Shown: positions 1 through 5,936 of the stretch, one piece after another | Numbering within the stretch: position 1 is the first letter of the stretch | Layout of the letters: each line of letters opens with the position of its first letter | Source: Baffinella frigidus | Lineage: Eukaryota; Cryptophyceae; Cryptomonadales; Baffinellaceae | NCBI GenBank assembly: GCA_026770585.1 | Contig: MU646749.1 | Span: forward strand, 51,182 to 65,145 | Direction of reading: 5' to 3' | DNA length: 13,964 bases | The notes under the pieces: model-generated | The model's database searches: none | Seen by the model: the letters and a program-made list of their open reading frames with translations, nothing else | Told to the model about the DNA's origin: nothing | Made by a program: the position numbers and the translations under genes

Positions 1-98
1 AGGGAGCCCAGCTCTGCAGAACCAGTTCTAGTGTCCGCCAATGATGGGAGCTCGAAGAACCTGAGGACCTAAAGGACCTAAAGGATCCCAGCTACCAG

Positions 99-142
99 CC
101 CAGCTACGTCCCAGCATTATCCCAGCTACGTCCCAGCATTAT
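99..142. repeat. 22-bp tandem direct repeat, two exact copies
   Basis: The 22-base unit beginning CCCAGCTACGTCCC occurs at 99-120 and again, identical, at 121-142. Just upstream (65-88) the short motif AAAGGACCT is also repeated. The stretch lies beyond the donor of the minus-strand exon at 210-263, so it is probably intronic. I see no coding signal in bases 1-200. Confidence 0.85.
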
Positions 143-209
143 CGCAAAGCACGTCGGAATCCGTAAATGTCTGCACCCGGTAATCCTTGGGGGGGGGGAG
201 GAAACGAAC

Positions 210-263
210 CTGGAGCAGGGCCTCCCGCTCAGCAAGCGCACGTGCACTCTCGGCCGCCTCCTC
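210..263 (-). CDS. Coiled-coil exon (18 codons) of the minus-strand gene
   Basis: Read on the minus strand, an acceptor ending ccctacgcag (AG at 264-265) is followed by 54 bases that translate to EEAAESARALAEREALLQ. A donor CAG|gttcgt (GT at 208-209) follows. The exon is phase 0 on both sides, like the exons at 2102-2200 and 4569-4682, and has the same Ala/Glu/Arg-rich, heptad-friendly composition. The donor context (CAG|gttcgt) is identical to that of exon 2102-2200. I infer that it is a downstream exon of the same gene. At least three decayed copies of its start lie upstream in the intron (1262-1312, 1470-1505, 1745-1790). A run of ten G on the plus strand (189-198) lies just inside the next intron. 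Function is unknown beyond coiled-coil. Confidence 0.55.
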
Positions 264-285
264 CTGCGTAGGGGGTGAGATGACG

Positions 286-362
286 GCATTGCCTAGGACC
301 TCCTACGGCATTGCCTAGGACCTCCTACCGTAGGCCGAGACTTTTTGGTCCTAGGATCCCTC
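286..362. mobile_element. Truncated palindromic element B (one arm plus centre)
   Basis: This is a partial copy of the element found complete at 4199-4360 and 13528-13688. It carries a duplicated piece CATTGCCTAGGACCTCCTAC (about 287-306 and 311-330), then CCGTAGGCC and the central GGTCCTAGGATCC, ending at CCTCG. The outer segment (ATAGG.TAACGG) and the second arm are missing. It sits in the intron just upstream of exon 210-263 in transcription sense. Confidence 0.7.
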
Positions 363-365
363 GCA

Positions 366-436
366 TGGCGCGATGCGACCAGGGTAGTCGGCGAGGAGGG
401 GACGCAGCCGTGTCACAACCAGACCCTGCGAACGCG
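366..436 (-). pseudogene. Diverged copy of an intron end (family also at 845-935 and 4711-4790)
   Basis: Three places share the same ordered blocks: GCGCGATGCGA(T/C)CAGG, then a GC-rich variable piece, then GT(G/T)(T/A)CACAACC(A)GACC. They are 366-436, 862-935 and 4719-4790. In the last, the blocks lie inside the intron preceding exon 4569-4682, so the others look like duplicated intron ends of the minus-strand gene that lost or changed their exon. No coding potential is claimed. Confidence 0.5.
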
Positions 437-440
437 AAAC

Positions 441-508
441 CAGACCCTGCGATCGCGTTCGGACAACCAGACCCTGCGATCGCGTTCGGACAACCAGACC
501 CTGCGATC
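441..508. repeat. 27-bp tandem repeat with GCGATCGC cores
   Basis: CAGACCCTGCGATCG starts at 441, 468 and 495, an exact 27-base period. A shorter diverged unit lies at 420. Each unit contains the palindrome GCGATCGC. The array grows directly out of the end of the intron-end copy at 366-436. Confidence 0.85.
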
Positions 509-509
509 G

Positions 510-616
510 CCCTATGCCCTATGCCCTATACCCTACACCCTACACCCTATACCCTACACCCTACACCCTACACCCTACACCCTACACCCTACACCCTACG
601 CCCTACGCCCTACGCC
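510..616. repeat. CCCTA-based minisatellite (CCCTACA / CCCTATG / CCCTACG)
   Basis: About fifteen 7-base units of CCCTAYR type follow each other without a break. They resemble a telomere-type heptamer (CCCTAAA) with changed last bases. Translations of this stretch (YTLHPTP repeats) are low-complexity and are not treated as genes. Confidence 0.85.
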
Positions 617-669
617 GATCGCGTTCGCAGGGCCTGGCTCCGGACCTTCAGTCATCCTGGGCACTCGCG

Positions 670-725
670 GGCAGAGAGACAGATAGGCAGACAGACAGAG
701 AGAGAGAGAGAGAGAAGAGACACAC

Positions 726-769
<44 letters not shown>

Positions 770-841
770 AACGCGCGCGAGAGAGAGAGAGAGAAAGAGA
801 TAGAGAGAGAAAGAGATAGATAGAGAGGGGGGGGGGGGGGG
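670..841. repeat. GA/GATA microsatellite ending in a 15-base G run
   Basis: Purine-rich simple repeats run from about 670: CAGA and GA units, eight GATA-type units at about 726-754, GA/GAAA again, then G15 at 827-841. Immediately after it (842-860) comes CTCCTCCTGCGTAGGGGGTGAG, which on the minus strand is an acceptor followed by GAGGAG and then C15. An exon copy of the 210-263 type therefore appears overwritten by the poly-C run. Confidence 0.9.
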
Positions 842-935
842 CTCCTCCTGCGTAGGGGGTGAGATGAGAGGCGCGATGCGATCAGGTTAGTCGGCGTCGG
901 GGATGACTGTAGGCCCGGAGACGTGACACAACCTC
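842..935 (-). pseudogene. Decayed intron end plus first two codons of the 210-263 exon
   Basis: On the minus strand this reads GTGTCAC...CTGATCGCATCGCGCC...ACCCCCTACGCAG followed by GAGGAG. These are the same acceptor and first two codons as the exon at 210-263. It then runs into the 15-base C run instead of the rest of the exon. It is a duplicated exon border without a usable exon. Confidence 0.6.
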
Positions 936-940
936 ACTCG

Positions 941-1060
941 GGAACAAGCATTTTTCTTTCAAAAAATCTGCACGCAAATTACTACACAATTGCTTCGGAC
1001 GCGACCTGGTGTGTAGTAATTTTCATTGCCAGTTTTTAAGAGAAACATACTTGTTTCCGG
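941..1060. mobile_element. Palindromic element A (970-1029) inside an outer palindrome
   Basis: The inner arms are GCAAATTACTACACA at 974-988 and TGTGTAGTAATTTTCATTGC at 1010-1029. Outside them lies a second, imperfect inverted repeat: GGAACAAGCATTTTTCTTTC onward at 941-970 pairs with 1029-1060, whose reverse complement begins GGAAACAAGTATGTTTC. The inner arms match those at 10105-10174, 11327-11396 and 11510-11582; the outer arms do not. There is no ORF. Confidence 0.7.
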
Positions 1061-1069
1061 ATTGAACGA

Positions 1070-1118
1070 GACCCTGCGCGATGGGCTTCCCGCTCAGCAA
1101 GCGCACGTGCAGTCGAAG
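1070..1118 (-). pseudogene. Decayed copy of the 3' half of exon 210-263
   Basis: The minus strand reads GCACGTGCGCTTGCTGAGCG followed by GGAAGCCCATCGCGCAG. This matches the second half of exon 210-263 (ARALAEREA...Q) with several substitutions and an altered donor (CAG|ggtctc). It is one of several echoes of this exon between 1070 and 1790. Confidence 0.6.
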
Positions 1119-1126
1119 TGCAGAGC

Positions 1127-1184
1127 GCACGTGCGCTTCTGCGTCGCCTCCTCCTACATTCAGGCGACGCAGAAGCGCACGTGC
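1127..1184. repeat. 23-bp perfect inverted repeat made of exon-derived sequence
   Basis: Bases 1127-1149 (GCACGTGCGCTTCTGCG...) are the exact reverse complement of 1162-1184, with a 12-base loop (1150-1161). Both arms are made of the GCACGTGCGCTT piece of the coiled-coil exon, so it looks like an inverted duplication of an exon fragment. It could form a strong hairpin in RNA. Confidence 0.85.
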
Positions 1185-1275
1185 ACTCAGAAGCGCACGT
1201 GCACTCACTGAGAGTTCTGAGTGCACGTGAGAGTTCTGAGTGCACGTGCACTCACTGAGAGAAAAGCGCACGTGC
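1172..1275. repeat. Cluster of GCACGTGCACTC units
   Basis: AGAAGCGCACGTGCACTCA occurs twice in tandem at 1171-1206. AGTTCTGAGTGCACGTG then occurs at 1213-1229 and 1232-1248, and a further GCGCACGTGCACTC at 1266-1279. The centre contains the perfect 16-base palindrome GAGTGCACGTGCACTC (1238-1253). These are local amplifications of the SARAL codon region of exon 210-263, in both orientations. Confidence 0.75.
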
Positions 1276-1312
1276 ACTCTCCGCCGCCTCCTCTTGCATC
1301 CCGCGAAATTTG
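1262..1312 (-). pseudogene. Decayed copy of the 5' border of exon 210-263
   Basis: The minus strand reads AAATTTCGCGGGATGCAAG, then AGGAGGCGGCGGAGAGTGCA and CGTGCGCTT, then CTCTCAGTGA. The coding part would read EEAAESARAL and then hit a stop within a few codons. The intron side (AAATTTCGCGGGATGCA) is shared with the copies at 1470-1505 and 1745-1790. Confidence 0.65.
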
Positions 1313-1384
1313 CATACTGTTAGAGAGCAGGTCTCTCATTAGCTGACACGATTCAGATCTGAAAAGCAGGAAACATTCGGCCAT

Positions 1385-1463
1385 TTCAGTCAACTTGTGT
1401 AGTAATTTCAGTCAACTTGTGTGGTAATTGCACTCTCAGCTTCAGTCAACTTGTGTAGTAATT
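1385..1463. repeat. Three half-copies of element A with a TTCAGTCAAC lead
   Basis: TTCAGTCAACTTGTGTAGTA and close variants start at 1385, 1408 and 1441. TTGTGTAGTAATT is one inner arm of element A; the opposite arm is absent each time. The third unit is fused directly to an exon echo (GCACTCCCGGCCGCC at 1464 onward). Confidence 0.7.
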
Positions 1464-1512
1464 TGCACTCCCGGCCGCCGCCTCCTGCATCCCGCCGAAT
1501 TTGAATCCTGTC
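1464..1512 (-). pseudogene. Decayed copy of exon 210-263 start, broken by an element-A arm
   Basis: The minus strand reads CAAATTCGGCGGGATGCAG, then GAGGCGGCGGCCGGGAGTGC, then AAATTACTACACAAG. The acceptor and about six codons remain (one GAG codon lost) before the reading is replaced by the element-A arm. Confidence 0.65.
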
Positions 1513-1742
1513 AACTTAATGATACCCGCGTCTTAAGTTAACACTTCCAGACCATATAGAGCATTCACCCGTTCCAGGAATCTGGCGTGGACCTTGCCAC
1601 GCCAGAGCTCCTTGCGAGGGGTTGCCAAAAGTCAATTTCCCCTGCAGGCAGCGATTCTCAAAAGTCAAAGTCCTATCCTGTAAGGTTCTGAACAATTCAA
1701 CCCCCTCCTTGGCTCTGGCGTGGGCCCACGTGGGTGCACTCC
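1513..1742. other. Intronic stretch with a hairpin and two related blocks
   Basis: TCTGGCGTGG (1581-1590) pairs perfectly with CCACGCCAGA (1597-1606) across a 6-base loop. A related TCTGGCGTGGGCCCACG lies at 1714-1730. The block ATAGAGCATTCACCCG (1556-1571) is echoed by ATGGAGCATTCACACG at 1834-1849. There is no supportable coding sequence. Confidence 0.6.
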
Positions 1743-1790
1743 AAGAGGCAGGTCCTCCTCCTGCATCCCGCGAAATTTGAACGCTCCCAC
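1743..1790 (-). pseudogene. Decayed copy of exon 210-263 acceptor and start
   Basis: The minus strand reads CGTTCAAATTTCGCGGGATGCAG, then GAGGAGGACCTGCCTCTTGG. The acceptor and first codons (EED...) match the family, after which the reading diverges. It is the most upstream (in transcription sense) of the three similar border copies. Confidence 0.6.
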
Positions 1791-1949
1791 CCTCCCGGTA
1801 ACTAACTGTAAGCTTTTTTTCTTTTCTACACCGTATGGAGCATTCACACGCCGGTCTTGCTGCGCGTGGCGCGTCTCACACAAAAACATGGTGCAGCGCG
1901 TGGGAGCTTCAAAGCTGACGGGAATAAATGTCGGGAGGGGGGGTGAGAA

Positions 1950-1995
1950 CATGCAGCTGGGACGGCTACTCGCGGAGCTCCTCGAGCGCAGACAT
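1950..1995 (-). pseudogene. Decayed copy of the 3' end of exon 2102-2200
   Basis: The minus strand reads ATGTCTGCGCTCGAGGAGCT, then CCGCGAGTAGCCGTCCCAGC and TGCATGttc. This matches the SALEELREQQAQQQ end of the intact exon. The first Q codon after LRE has become TAG and the donor CAG|gttc is changed to CATG|ttc. It lies downstream of the intact exon in transcription sense, inside the next intron. Confidence 0.75.
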
Positions 1996-2075
1996 CAGGT
2001 TATGGTGCTCACAGGCAGATGTCAGGTTATGGAGCCCACACGCCGGTATCAGGTTATGGAGCTCACACGATGGTG
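1990..2075. repeat. 27-bp tandem repeat (CAGGTTATGG family)
   Basis: CAGGTTATGG starts at 1996, 2023 and 2050, an exact 27-base spacing. Most of the unit (CAGGTTATGGAGCYCACACG) is conserved. It lies between the intact exon 2102-2200 and its decayed copy at 1950-1995. Confidence 0.8.
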
Positions 2076-2101
2076 CCCCAGCGGCTGGAGAGGCTACGAA
2101 C

Positions 2102-2200
2102 CTGCTGCTGGGCCTGCTGCTCGCGGAGCTCCTCGAGCGCCGACAGCGCCGCCGCCTCCTGGAACCGCCGCGTCTGCGCGTCCCGCCGCAATGCGTCCAC
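2102..2200 (-). CDS. Coiled-coil exon (33 codons) of the minus-strand gene
   Basis: The minus strand shows an acceptor TGAAATACAG (AG at 2201-2202), then 99 bases reading VDALRRDAQTRRFQEAAALS and ALEELREQQAQQQ. A donor CAG|gttcgt (GT at 2100-2101) follows. It is phase 0 at both ends. Composition (Ala, Glu, Gln, Arg) and leucine spacing fit a coiled coil continuing the exon at 4569-4682. Three decayed copies of its 5' border lie upstream (2432-2462, 2952-2992, 3490-3525) and one of its 3' border downstream (1950-1995). It is the only copy with both splice sites and an open frame. I infer that it belongs to the same transcript as 4955-5761. Its function is not recognised. Confidence 0.6.
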
Positions 2201-2431
2201 CTGTATTTCATGGGGCGGGTTATTGGGGGAATGGTCTGCCTGAGGATCGCCCGGTTTCGGGGGGGTTCGCGCAGTGTTTTTAGGGGGGATTCAAAACGAG
2301 GCAATAGTCCGCGGCCCTGTCGGTACCTGGATTTCTGATCAAGCCACCACGATCCAAGGGATGCAAACGGTTATCAAAAAGATGGAACGCGGCATGCTCA
2401 GGGTTAGGACACTAACAGGTGTGAGTCGCGC
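2201..2431. other. Intronic stretch with no clear element
   Basis: This is GC-balanced sequence between exon 2102-2200 and the border copy at 2432. It holds runs of G (2260-2266, 2281-2287), with no repeats shared with other parts of the window that I could see and no convincing coding frame. Confidence 0.4.
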
Positions 2432-2462
2432 CGCAACGCCTCCCACCTGCCGTACACAACCA
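2432..2462 (-). pseudogene. Decayed copy of the 5' border of exon 2102-2200
   Basis: The minus strand reads GTGTACGGCAG, then GTGGGAGGCGTTGCGGCGCG ACTC. The acceptor is kept and a WEALRRD-like start is recognisable against VDALRRD, with a one-base insertion. It then diverges. The adjoining array (2470 on) directly abuts its intron side. Confidence 0.6.
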
Positions 2463-2469
2463 TCCAGGT

Positions 2470-2890
2470 GGGTTGTGTGTGATGTGGTGTATGGTATACG
2501 GTATACGGTATATGGTATACGGTATGTACCGTGTACCAACATGGTATACGGTATATGGTATATGGTATATGGTATACGGTATGTACCGTGTACCAACATG
2601 CTATACGGTATATGGTATATGGTATACGGTATGTACCGTGTACCAACATGGTATATGGTACATGGTAAATGGTACACGGTATGTACCGTGCACCAACATG
2701 GTATACGGTATATGGTATATGGTATACGGTATGTACCGTGTACCAACACCCTCCGGAGGGTTGGTGCCGAGGCGCTGTGAGAACACGAGCAGCGGGGTTG
2801 TGTGTGATATGGTGTACGGTATATGGTATATGGTATATGGTATATGGTAGATGGTATATGGTATATGGTAATGGAATATGGTATATGGCA
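2470..2890. repeat. GGTATAC/GGTATAT heptamer array with a 50-bp higher-order unit
   Basis: Most of this stretch is built from the heptamers GGTATAC and GGTATAT. A higher-order unit is marked by GTACCGTGTACCAACATG, whose GTACCGTG starts at 2526, 2583, 2633, 2683 and 2733 (spacings 57, 50, 50, 50). The array is split at about 2745-2812 by a piece also seen at 3000-3040 (GGGTTGGTGCCGAGGC...GTGAGAACACGAGCAG) and resumes to about 2890. Translations in every frame are low-complexity (YTIYHIP / VYGIRY) and are not genes. Confidence 0.9.
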
Positions 2891-2895
2891 GGTGG

Positions 2896-3045
2896 CTGAG
2901 TCAGCGCATGGCATGGGCGCGGAATGCTGAGGTGACGGGCGGTTGTCGGAGTCAGAGGGTCCCGCCGCAACGTCTCCACCTGCCGCACACAACCGTCCAG
3001 GAGGGTTGGTGCCGAGGCTCTGTGAGAACACGAGCAGGTTCCACA
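2896..3045 (-). pseudogene. Decayed exon 2102-2200 border copy in a repeated unit
   Basis: The minus strand reads GGACGGTTGTGTGCGGCAG, then GTGGAGACGTTGCGGCGGGA CCCTCTGACTCC. The acceptor is followed by VETLRRDPLTPTT, a diverged start of the VDALRRD exon. The adjoining sequence GCGCATGGCATGGGCGCGG (plus strand, 2903) is shared with copies at 3328 and 4139. No donor matching the intact exon is present. Confidence 0.6.
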
Positions 3046-3058
3046 CCCTCGCATTTTA

Positions 3059-3153
3059 ATAGGGTAACGGCCTGAAAATGGGGTAGTTAGGCCTACGGCA
3101 TTGCCTAGGACCTCCTACCGTAGGACGAGACGTTTTGGTCCTAGGATCCCTCG
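3059..3153. mobile_element. Truncated palindromic element B
   Basis: It starts ATAGGGTAACGGCCTGAAAA at 3059 and continues through GGCCTACGGCATTGCC and the centre GGTCCTAGGATCC. It ends near CCTCG without the second arm. Its left flank (3035-3058, GGTTCCACACCCTCGC...) is the reverse complement of the right flank of the complete copy at 4199-4360 (4361-4384). The two copies therefore share sequence beyond the palindrome. Confidence 0.75.
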
Positions 3154-3190
3154 ACCAACGCCGTGGGCATGTTTGTCTCGGGGACGTTCG

Positions 3191-3316
3191 CGCGGTTGGT
3201 CAACCGCGGACTCTCCGAGTCCTGGGAGAAGGACTCGGAGAGGTGCGGTTCTCCGAGGACTCTCCGAGGACTCGGAGGAGGGATGGACCAGTTTGACCAG
3301 TTTGACCAGTTTGACC
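3191..3316. repeat. Two perfect hairpins and a 9-base TTGACCAGT repeat
   Basis: CGCGGTTG/CAACCGCG (3191-3198 and 3201-3208) and CTCTCCGAGTCCT/AGGACTCGGAGAG (3211-3223 and 3230-3242) are perfect stems with loops of 2 and 6 bases. The second stem's arm is repeated at 3250-3272. Then TTGACCAGT-type 9-mers run from about 3288 to 3316. There is no coding support. Confidence 0.75.
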
Positions 3317-3398
3317 ACCGTTGAGTCATCGCATGGCATGGGCGCGGGATGCTGAGGTGACGTTCGTGTATCAAATGTCCCCGCAGCAGTGACTCTTC

Positions 3399-3460
3399 GC
3401 AAAACGACCCTTCAGAATCGAAGGGTCGTTTCTCGCAAAACGACCCTTCAGAATCGACAC
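3399..3460. repeat. Hairpin plus direct repeat of CGCAAAACGACCCTTCAG
   Basis: AAACGACCCTTC (3402-3413) pairs with GAAGGGTCGTTT (3420-3431). The unit CGCAAAACGACCCTTCAGAA is repeated directly at 3399 and 3434. The first copy plus its inverted half form the hairpin. Confidence 0.8.
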
Positions 3461-3481
3461 ACGCCCCGTCATGATCAACGT

Positions 3482-3535
3482 GGCGGTTGTCAGAGTCAGA
3501 TGGTCCCGCCGCAACGTCGCCACCTGCCATATACC
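3482..3535 (-). pseudogene. Decayed copy of the 5' border of exon 2102-2200
   Basis: The minus strand reads ATATGGCAG, then GTGGCGACGTTGCGGCGGGA CCATCTGACTCTG. The acceptor is followed by VATLRRDHLTLTT. It is the most upstream of the three border copies in transcription sense and is fused to heptamer-type sequence (CCATATACC) on its intron side. Confidence 0.6.
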
Positions 3536-3566
3536 ATATTCCATTACCGTCTACCAAGTACCGTAT

Positions 3567-4009
3567 CTTGCTCGGATAGCGAGGGGGCAAATAAATCGTT
3601 TGAGATTCTGGGCTTCAAGGGGCTGAACATCCAAAATGGATGTTCAGAATGGCTCCAATTCCCAGGAACCAGAGGACCCCAGGTCACCCGGAAGGGGGTC
3701 AGACCAATATAAAAAGGGCGCGTAGGTGGTAAAGATGACGAATCTTATCACGTGGGTGAAATGCACCCCTATCCAATTCAACCGCGACGTATCTCATTTC
3801 ACCGGGGGCCGGATCTCGTTTGAGATAGACGGCTGACCCCCTTATCGAATCTTCTCGATTGTGTCTGCGTCTTTTTAAAAGACGTTTCGTGTAGATGCGT
3901 CCTTCAGTTGACCGTGACGTGACGGGGACGTGTTTGCGTAATTTAATCGTTAAAATAATTCATCAAAGCGTCTCAAAACGTCGGTTTGCCCCCTCGCTAT
4001 CCGACCAAG
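3567..4009. mobile_element. 443-bp non-autonomous element with 25-bp TIRs, possible Mutator-type
   Basis: The terminal inverted repeats are 3567-3591 (CTTGCTCGGATAGCGAGGG...) and 3985-4009, with one mismatch over 25 bases. Directly outside are GTACCGTAT (3558-3566) and GTACCATAT (4010-4018), a possible 9-bp target duplication with one difference. A 9-bp duplication would fit Mutator-like elements, but the surrounding array is itself rich in GTACC and GTAT. Internal hairpins include CTGAACATCCA/TGGATGTTCAG (3623-3647), GGTGAAATG/CATTTCACC (about 3757-3815) and AGGGGGTCAG/CTGACCCCCT. No transposase frame is present. It appears inserted into the ATACCAT heptamer array. Confidence 0.7.
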
Positions 4010-4105
4010 GTACCATATACCATATACCATATACCATATACCATATACCATATACCATATACCATATACCATATACTATATAGCATATAGCATACACCAT
4101 ATCAC
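4010..4105. repeat. CCATATA heptamer array
   Basis: There are about ten tandem CCATATA/CCATATAC units (4012-4085), then diverged TAGCATA units up to the phrase ACACACCACCATCCAGGAGG, which matches the piece at 2985-3008. This is the same heptamer as at 2470-2890 in reverse orientation. It continues the array found left of the 443-bp element at 3530-3566. Confidence 0.85.
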
Positions 4106-4198
4106 ACACCACCATCCAGGAGGGATGCCGCTGTTGATTCATTGCATGGCACGCGCGCGAATGCTGAGGTGAAGGGCGGTGTTAGAGGCGTGGAATTC

Positions 4199-4360
4199 AT
4201 AGGCTAACGGCCTGAAAATGGGGCAGTTAGGCCTACGGCATTGCCTAGGACCTCCTACCGTAGGCCGAGGGATCCTAGGACCAAACAGTCTCGGCCTACA
4301 GTAGGAGGTCCTAGGCAATGCCGTAGGCCTAACTACCCCATTTTCAGGCCGTTTCCCTAT
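4199..4360. mobile_element. Complete palindromic element B (162 bp)
   Basis: The ends are ATAGGCTAACGGCCTGAAAA at 4199 and its near-complement ending CCCTAT at 4360. Long arms (GGCCTACGGCATTGCCTAGG and ACCTCCTACCGTAGGCC) pair over about 70 bases each, around a centre holding GGGATCCTAGGACCAA. There is no coding capacity. Related copies are 286-362, 3059-3153, 13021-13100 and 13528-13688. No convincing target duplication was seen (ATTC versus TGAA flanks). Confidence 0.85.
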
Positions 4361-4568
4361 TGAAATGCGAGGGTGTGGAACCAGCATGGCCTGTAGCCCC
4401 CCCGCCCGAGGCGGCCTGTCCAGGCGTCCGACACCTCGCCCCACGCCGCATCACACCCACCCGTCCTACACCATACGTTTTTTTATCGGAGAAAACGCGT
4501 ACCAAGTAACGCCCGTGTGGGGCGTGGCGAGATGGCGCTGAGGAAGAGAGGGAGGAGGGCGGGGGGAC
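4361..4568. other. Intron of the minus-strand gene just after exon 4569-4682
   Basis: This is GC-rich sequence without clear repeats except the 24-base flank shared in inverted form with 3035-3058. A T7 run lies at 4478-4484. On the minus strand it begins with the candidate donor gtcccc. Confidence 0.4.
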
Positions 4569-4682
4569 CTCGATAGTCTGGGCCTCCCGCGCGCCGCGCG
4601 CCGCCTTGAGGTCCTCCTCCCTTGCCTTCCAGCGCGCCTGCGCGGCCTCGGCCTCGGCGCGCGCTTTTCTCACGAGCGCTTC
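4569..4682 (-). CDS. Coiled-coil exon (38 codons) of the minus-strand gene
   Basis: On the minus strand a C13 run and CTCTATGTCCGGCAG (AG at 4683-4684) are followed by 114 bases reading EALVRKARAEAEAAQARWKA and REEDLKAARGAREAQTIE. A candidate donor GAG|gtcccc (GT at 4567-4568) follows. The phase is 0 at the acceptor, matching the phase-0 donor of exon 4955-5761, and 0 at the donor. The Ala/Glu/Arg-rich sequence continues the helix started in the previous exon (ERQEALSLASRQQ...). The donor is weaker than the CAG|gttcgt donors of the later exons, so the exon end is less sure than its start. Confidence 0.7.
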
Positions 4683-4954
4683 CTGCCGGACATAGAGGGG
4701 GGGGGGGGGAGGGTGAGAGGCGCGATGCGATCAGGTTAGGGGGAGAGGATGGGACGATTGCAGGCGCGGAGCCGTGTTACAACCAGACCCCCTTTCTACG
4801 AACGAGAGTTACGACCGGATGCACCGTCTGCATGCACGCGCCCCGCCATCCACAGGCAGTCGAAACCAGGAGCAGCAACTTTGCGCCAGAGCGGTGCCGC
4901 CAATTGTTGATGTAAAACGTGTGAGACCACGGAGCCGGGGAGTGTGCAGCGGAC
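4683..4954 (-). other. Intron (272 bp) with poly-C as pyrimidine tract
   Basis: The donor is CAG|gtccgc at 4954 and the acceptor CCGGCAG at 4683. A 13-base C run (G run 4697-4709 on the plus strand) lies about 12 bases before the acceptor and would serve as the polypyrimidine tract. The intron contains the block shared with 366-436 and 862-935. Confidence 0.65.
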
Positions 4955-5761
4955 CTGGGCCTGGAGCTGGCTGGCGCGCGCTGCCTCCGCCTCAGCAGCC
5001 ACCTCTCGCTCTCGCCGCCGTTGGTGCTCGAGGTCCATTAAACTCCATTGTTGTCGCGACGCCAGCGAAAGCGCTTCCTGCCGCTCCGCCTTGAGCCGCT
5101 TGAAGTGCCACACCCCGCGGATCCCGTCGAGAGCCTTCTCCACCCCGATCGCTGCGCCATGATAGCTCCAGTGCGCCCACTCCCCGGCACTCCGCACAAC
5201 AAGCCCGAGGCCAGTGCTCACTTCGTCGTCGTAATCTCCACCAGCATGAGCCGCGTCTTGCACGACCTCCCAGTCCGCGTCCTCCGACGCCTGTGAGCGC
5301 CCTGAATCGCGTTTCGCCTCACCACCGCCCATGGTAGCGCCGTAGAGCCACGCCCCAAAGCCCGCTGCACCAACTGCTAGTTGGTTGGGTGGCCTACTAC
5401 TAGCGTCCTGTCCCGAACCGTTGCCCCCCCCGGCAACGCCGCCGTCCTCCGAGCGGAACTGCCGCGCAGACACATGTGACCCCGCCTCCATCACACCAAA
5501 AGGCCTCTCTGGCTCGCTCACTGACGGTCCTCTGGAGCGGGAAGCCGTCTCCCTGGACCTCGACTCACTTTCTCCACTCAACTCGATGCAACTGGTCAAT
5601 TGCCTCTGTCGAAGGGGCTGGGGCGCCTCGGGCCACCAGGCTACGCCACGACCCTGCTCCAGGGCCTGAACGCCTTGCTCCTGGTGTCCTACTCCGCTCG
5701 CGCGACCCGCCCCGCCAAGCAGAAACCCGTCCCTACGGCGGGACCAGAAATCTTCGCGAAT
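4955..5761 (-). CDS. 5' exon of the minus-strand gene; Ser/Gly-rich start, coiled-coil end
   Basis: This frame is open from 5761 to the donor at 4955 (269 codons). The first certain Met is at 5491 (MEAGSHVSARQFRSEDGG). Upstream of it the frame stays open (…VMEAG preceded by PERPFG) back to a stop at 5762-5764 that overlaps a good acceptor, tcaactttag. The exon may therefore start at Met 5491 or be spliced to an upstream exon. From Met 5491 it shows a Ser/Gly/Asp-rich region, the segment EDADWEVVQDA, a more ordered region (GLVVRSAGEWAHWSYHGAAI), then Arg/Glu/Ala-rich helix (KAERQEALSLASRQQWSLMD … REREVAAEAEAARASQLQAQ) running into the intron. No signal peptide or membrane segment is visible. 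I do not recognise the family; a long coiled-coil structural or adaptor protein is the best description. Confidence 0.65.
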
Positions 5762-5789
5762 CTAAAGTTGACGACAGTTGGCAAAAGTC

Positions 5790-5872
5790 GACATTTGACT
5801 ATCAAAGCATTTTAGCTTAAGTGAACTGCCCTCCTTCGCGAAGAGAGATTAGTTGACTTAAGGTGAAATGTC
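5790..5872. repeat. Palindrome in the spacer between the two divergent genes
   Basis: GACATTT (5790-5796) pairs with AAATGTC (5866-5872). CTTAAGTGAACT (5816-5827) pairs with AGTTGACTTAAG (5851-5862, one mismatch), and the centre holds the perfect 10-base palindrome CTTCGCGAAG (5834-5843). The stretch 5765-5936 is the likely shared promoter region of the two genes. I saw no clear TATA box. Confidence 0.7.
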
Positions 5873-5936
5873 TTTCTCGTTCGCAGAAAGTTTCGGCTGC
5901 CATGCCTCTTTTGGGGTGAGATAGACTCGCCTGGCG

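Noticed and set aside
311-739. 142-codon plus-strand frame
   Set aside because: It runs through element B, the 27-bp repeat and the CCCTACA array; nothing protein-like outside repeats.
2339-3054. Open frames of 216-235 codons on the minus strand (YTIYHIP-type)
   Set aside because: They are translations of the GGTATAC heptamer array; low-complexity in all frames and without a start or domain.
4199-4360. Viral or telomeric hairpin (flip/flop) interpretation of element B
   Set aside because: The opposite loop orientations in different copies are simply expected when a palindrome inserts in either direction; no replication gene is nearby.
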